Shown here one piece after another: positions 63,823 to 64,000 of a stretch of DNA of 64,000 bases. Under the pieces are notes generated by a model. That model did not search any database, was not told the DNA's origin, and worked only from the letters and a program-made list of their open reading frames with translations. The stretch comes from Brevundimonas aurantiaca. GTDB taxonomy: Bacteria; Pseudomonadota; Alphaproteobacteria; Caulobacterales; Caulobacteraceae. The DNA lies in contig NZ_JACHOQ010000001.1 in assembly GCF_014199955.1 (NCBI RefSeq), positions 744,001-808,000 on the forward strand, read 5' to 3'. Position numbers and translations under genes: made by a program. Each line of letters begins with the position of its first letter. The first letter of the stretch is position 1.

Positions 63823-64000
63823 ATGAATCCTCTGATAATGATACCGGCTCGCATGGCCGCCACCCGCCTGCCGAACAAGCCCCTGGCCGACATCGGCGGC
63901 CGGCCGATGATCGTGCGGGCCTATGAACAGGCCGCCGCCTCGGGCCTGCCCGTCGTGGTCGCCGCCGGCGATCCCGAGATCGTGGCCGTGGTCGAGGCGG
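63823..64000 (+). CDS. kdsB: 3-deoxy-manno-octulosonate cytidylyltransferase, 5' part
   Basis: The first 59 codons of a gene that runs off the end of the window. It reads [34 protein letters not shown], the CTP-binding start of KdsB, which activates KDO as CMP-KDO for lipid A core synthesis. The R-x5-R/K-P-L-A-x-I-G pattern is diagnostic of nucleotidyltransferases of this group. The ATG at 63823 was chosen over internal ones. The rest of the gene lies beyond base 64000. It is divergent from the cytochrome c gene. Confidence 0.93.
   Translation, partial: MNPLIMIPARMAATRLPNKPLADIGGRPMIVRAYEQAAASGLPVVVAAGDPEIVAVVEA

Overview
The window is 64 kb of GC-rich alphaproteobacterial chromosome. It is most like Brevundimonas or another Caulobacterales member. 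The reasons are the zwf-pgl-edd-glk Entner-Doudoroff operon, a PleC-like PAS histidine kinase, TonB-dependent receptors, an Anbu-type proteasome operon, and -10 elements that resemble the Caulobacter GCTANAWC pattern. No rRNA, tRNA, CRISPR array, prophage or transposase was seen. Coding density is high and many neighbouring genes overlap by 4 bases. Family assignments rest on motif recognition in the translations, not on database searches.

Layout. 1-8 kb: a degenerate aldo/keto reductase, Grx4-type glutaredoxin, hotdog thioesterase, three small lipoproteins around an old-yellow-enzyme gene, rpsD, superoxide dismutase and a DUF4350-like secreted protein. 7-11 kb: glutathione-dependent formaldehyde detoxification (frmA, fghA) with a VOC protein and a vapBC toxin-antitoxin pair between them, then a CobB sirtuin. 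11-25 kb: OmpA-like lipoprotein, a TonB-shaped protein without a TonB C-terminus, YnfA, an SpoU RNA methylase, S1/P1 nuclease, DUF4168 protein, KefB/C-type antiporter, VWA/YfbK-like protein, CBS protein, PleC-like kinase and SulP transporter. 25-28 kb: thiolase and a fused flavin reductase.

28-38 kb is an iron-uptake and extracytoplasmic electron-transfer cluster on the minus strand: siderophore receptor, PiuC hydroxylase, second TonB receptor, PepSY membrane protein, DUF2271 protein with a flavinylation-type motif, DUF4198 protein, ApbE and a membrane-anchored diflavin reductase. 38-42 kb is the Anbu operon (ATP-grasp, alpha-E, transglutaminase, Anbu). 43.8-51 kb is a histidine operon in enteric order (hisG-D-[C']B-H-A-F-IE). 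It is headed by a TrpR-family regulator with a palindrome over its promoter, and hisB is fused to a degenerate HisC-like domain that has lost its PLP lysine. 51-56 kb is the Entner-Doudoroff operon. 56-64 kb holds DUF1295, nucleotidyltransferase, thiD, an SMR exporter, folP, a winged-helix/membrane-protein pair, an acyltransferase, a membrane-anchored cytochrome c and the start of kdsB.

At least four dispersed intergenic repeat families occur, each with two copies in the window, plus a heptamer-based 38-bp inverted repeat. They sit inside the his and Anbu operons. In places they supply a stop codon, a C-terminus, a ribosome-binding site or a terminator-like hairpin to the adjoining gene.
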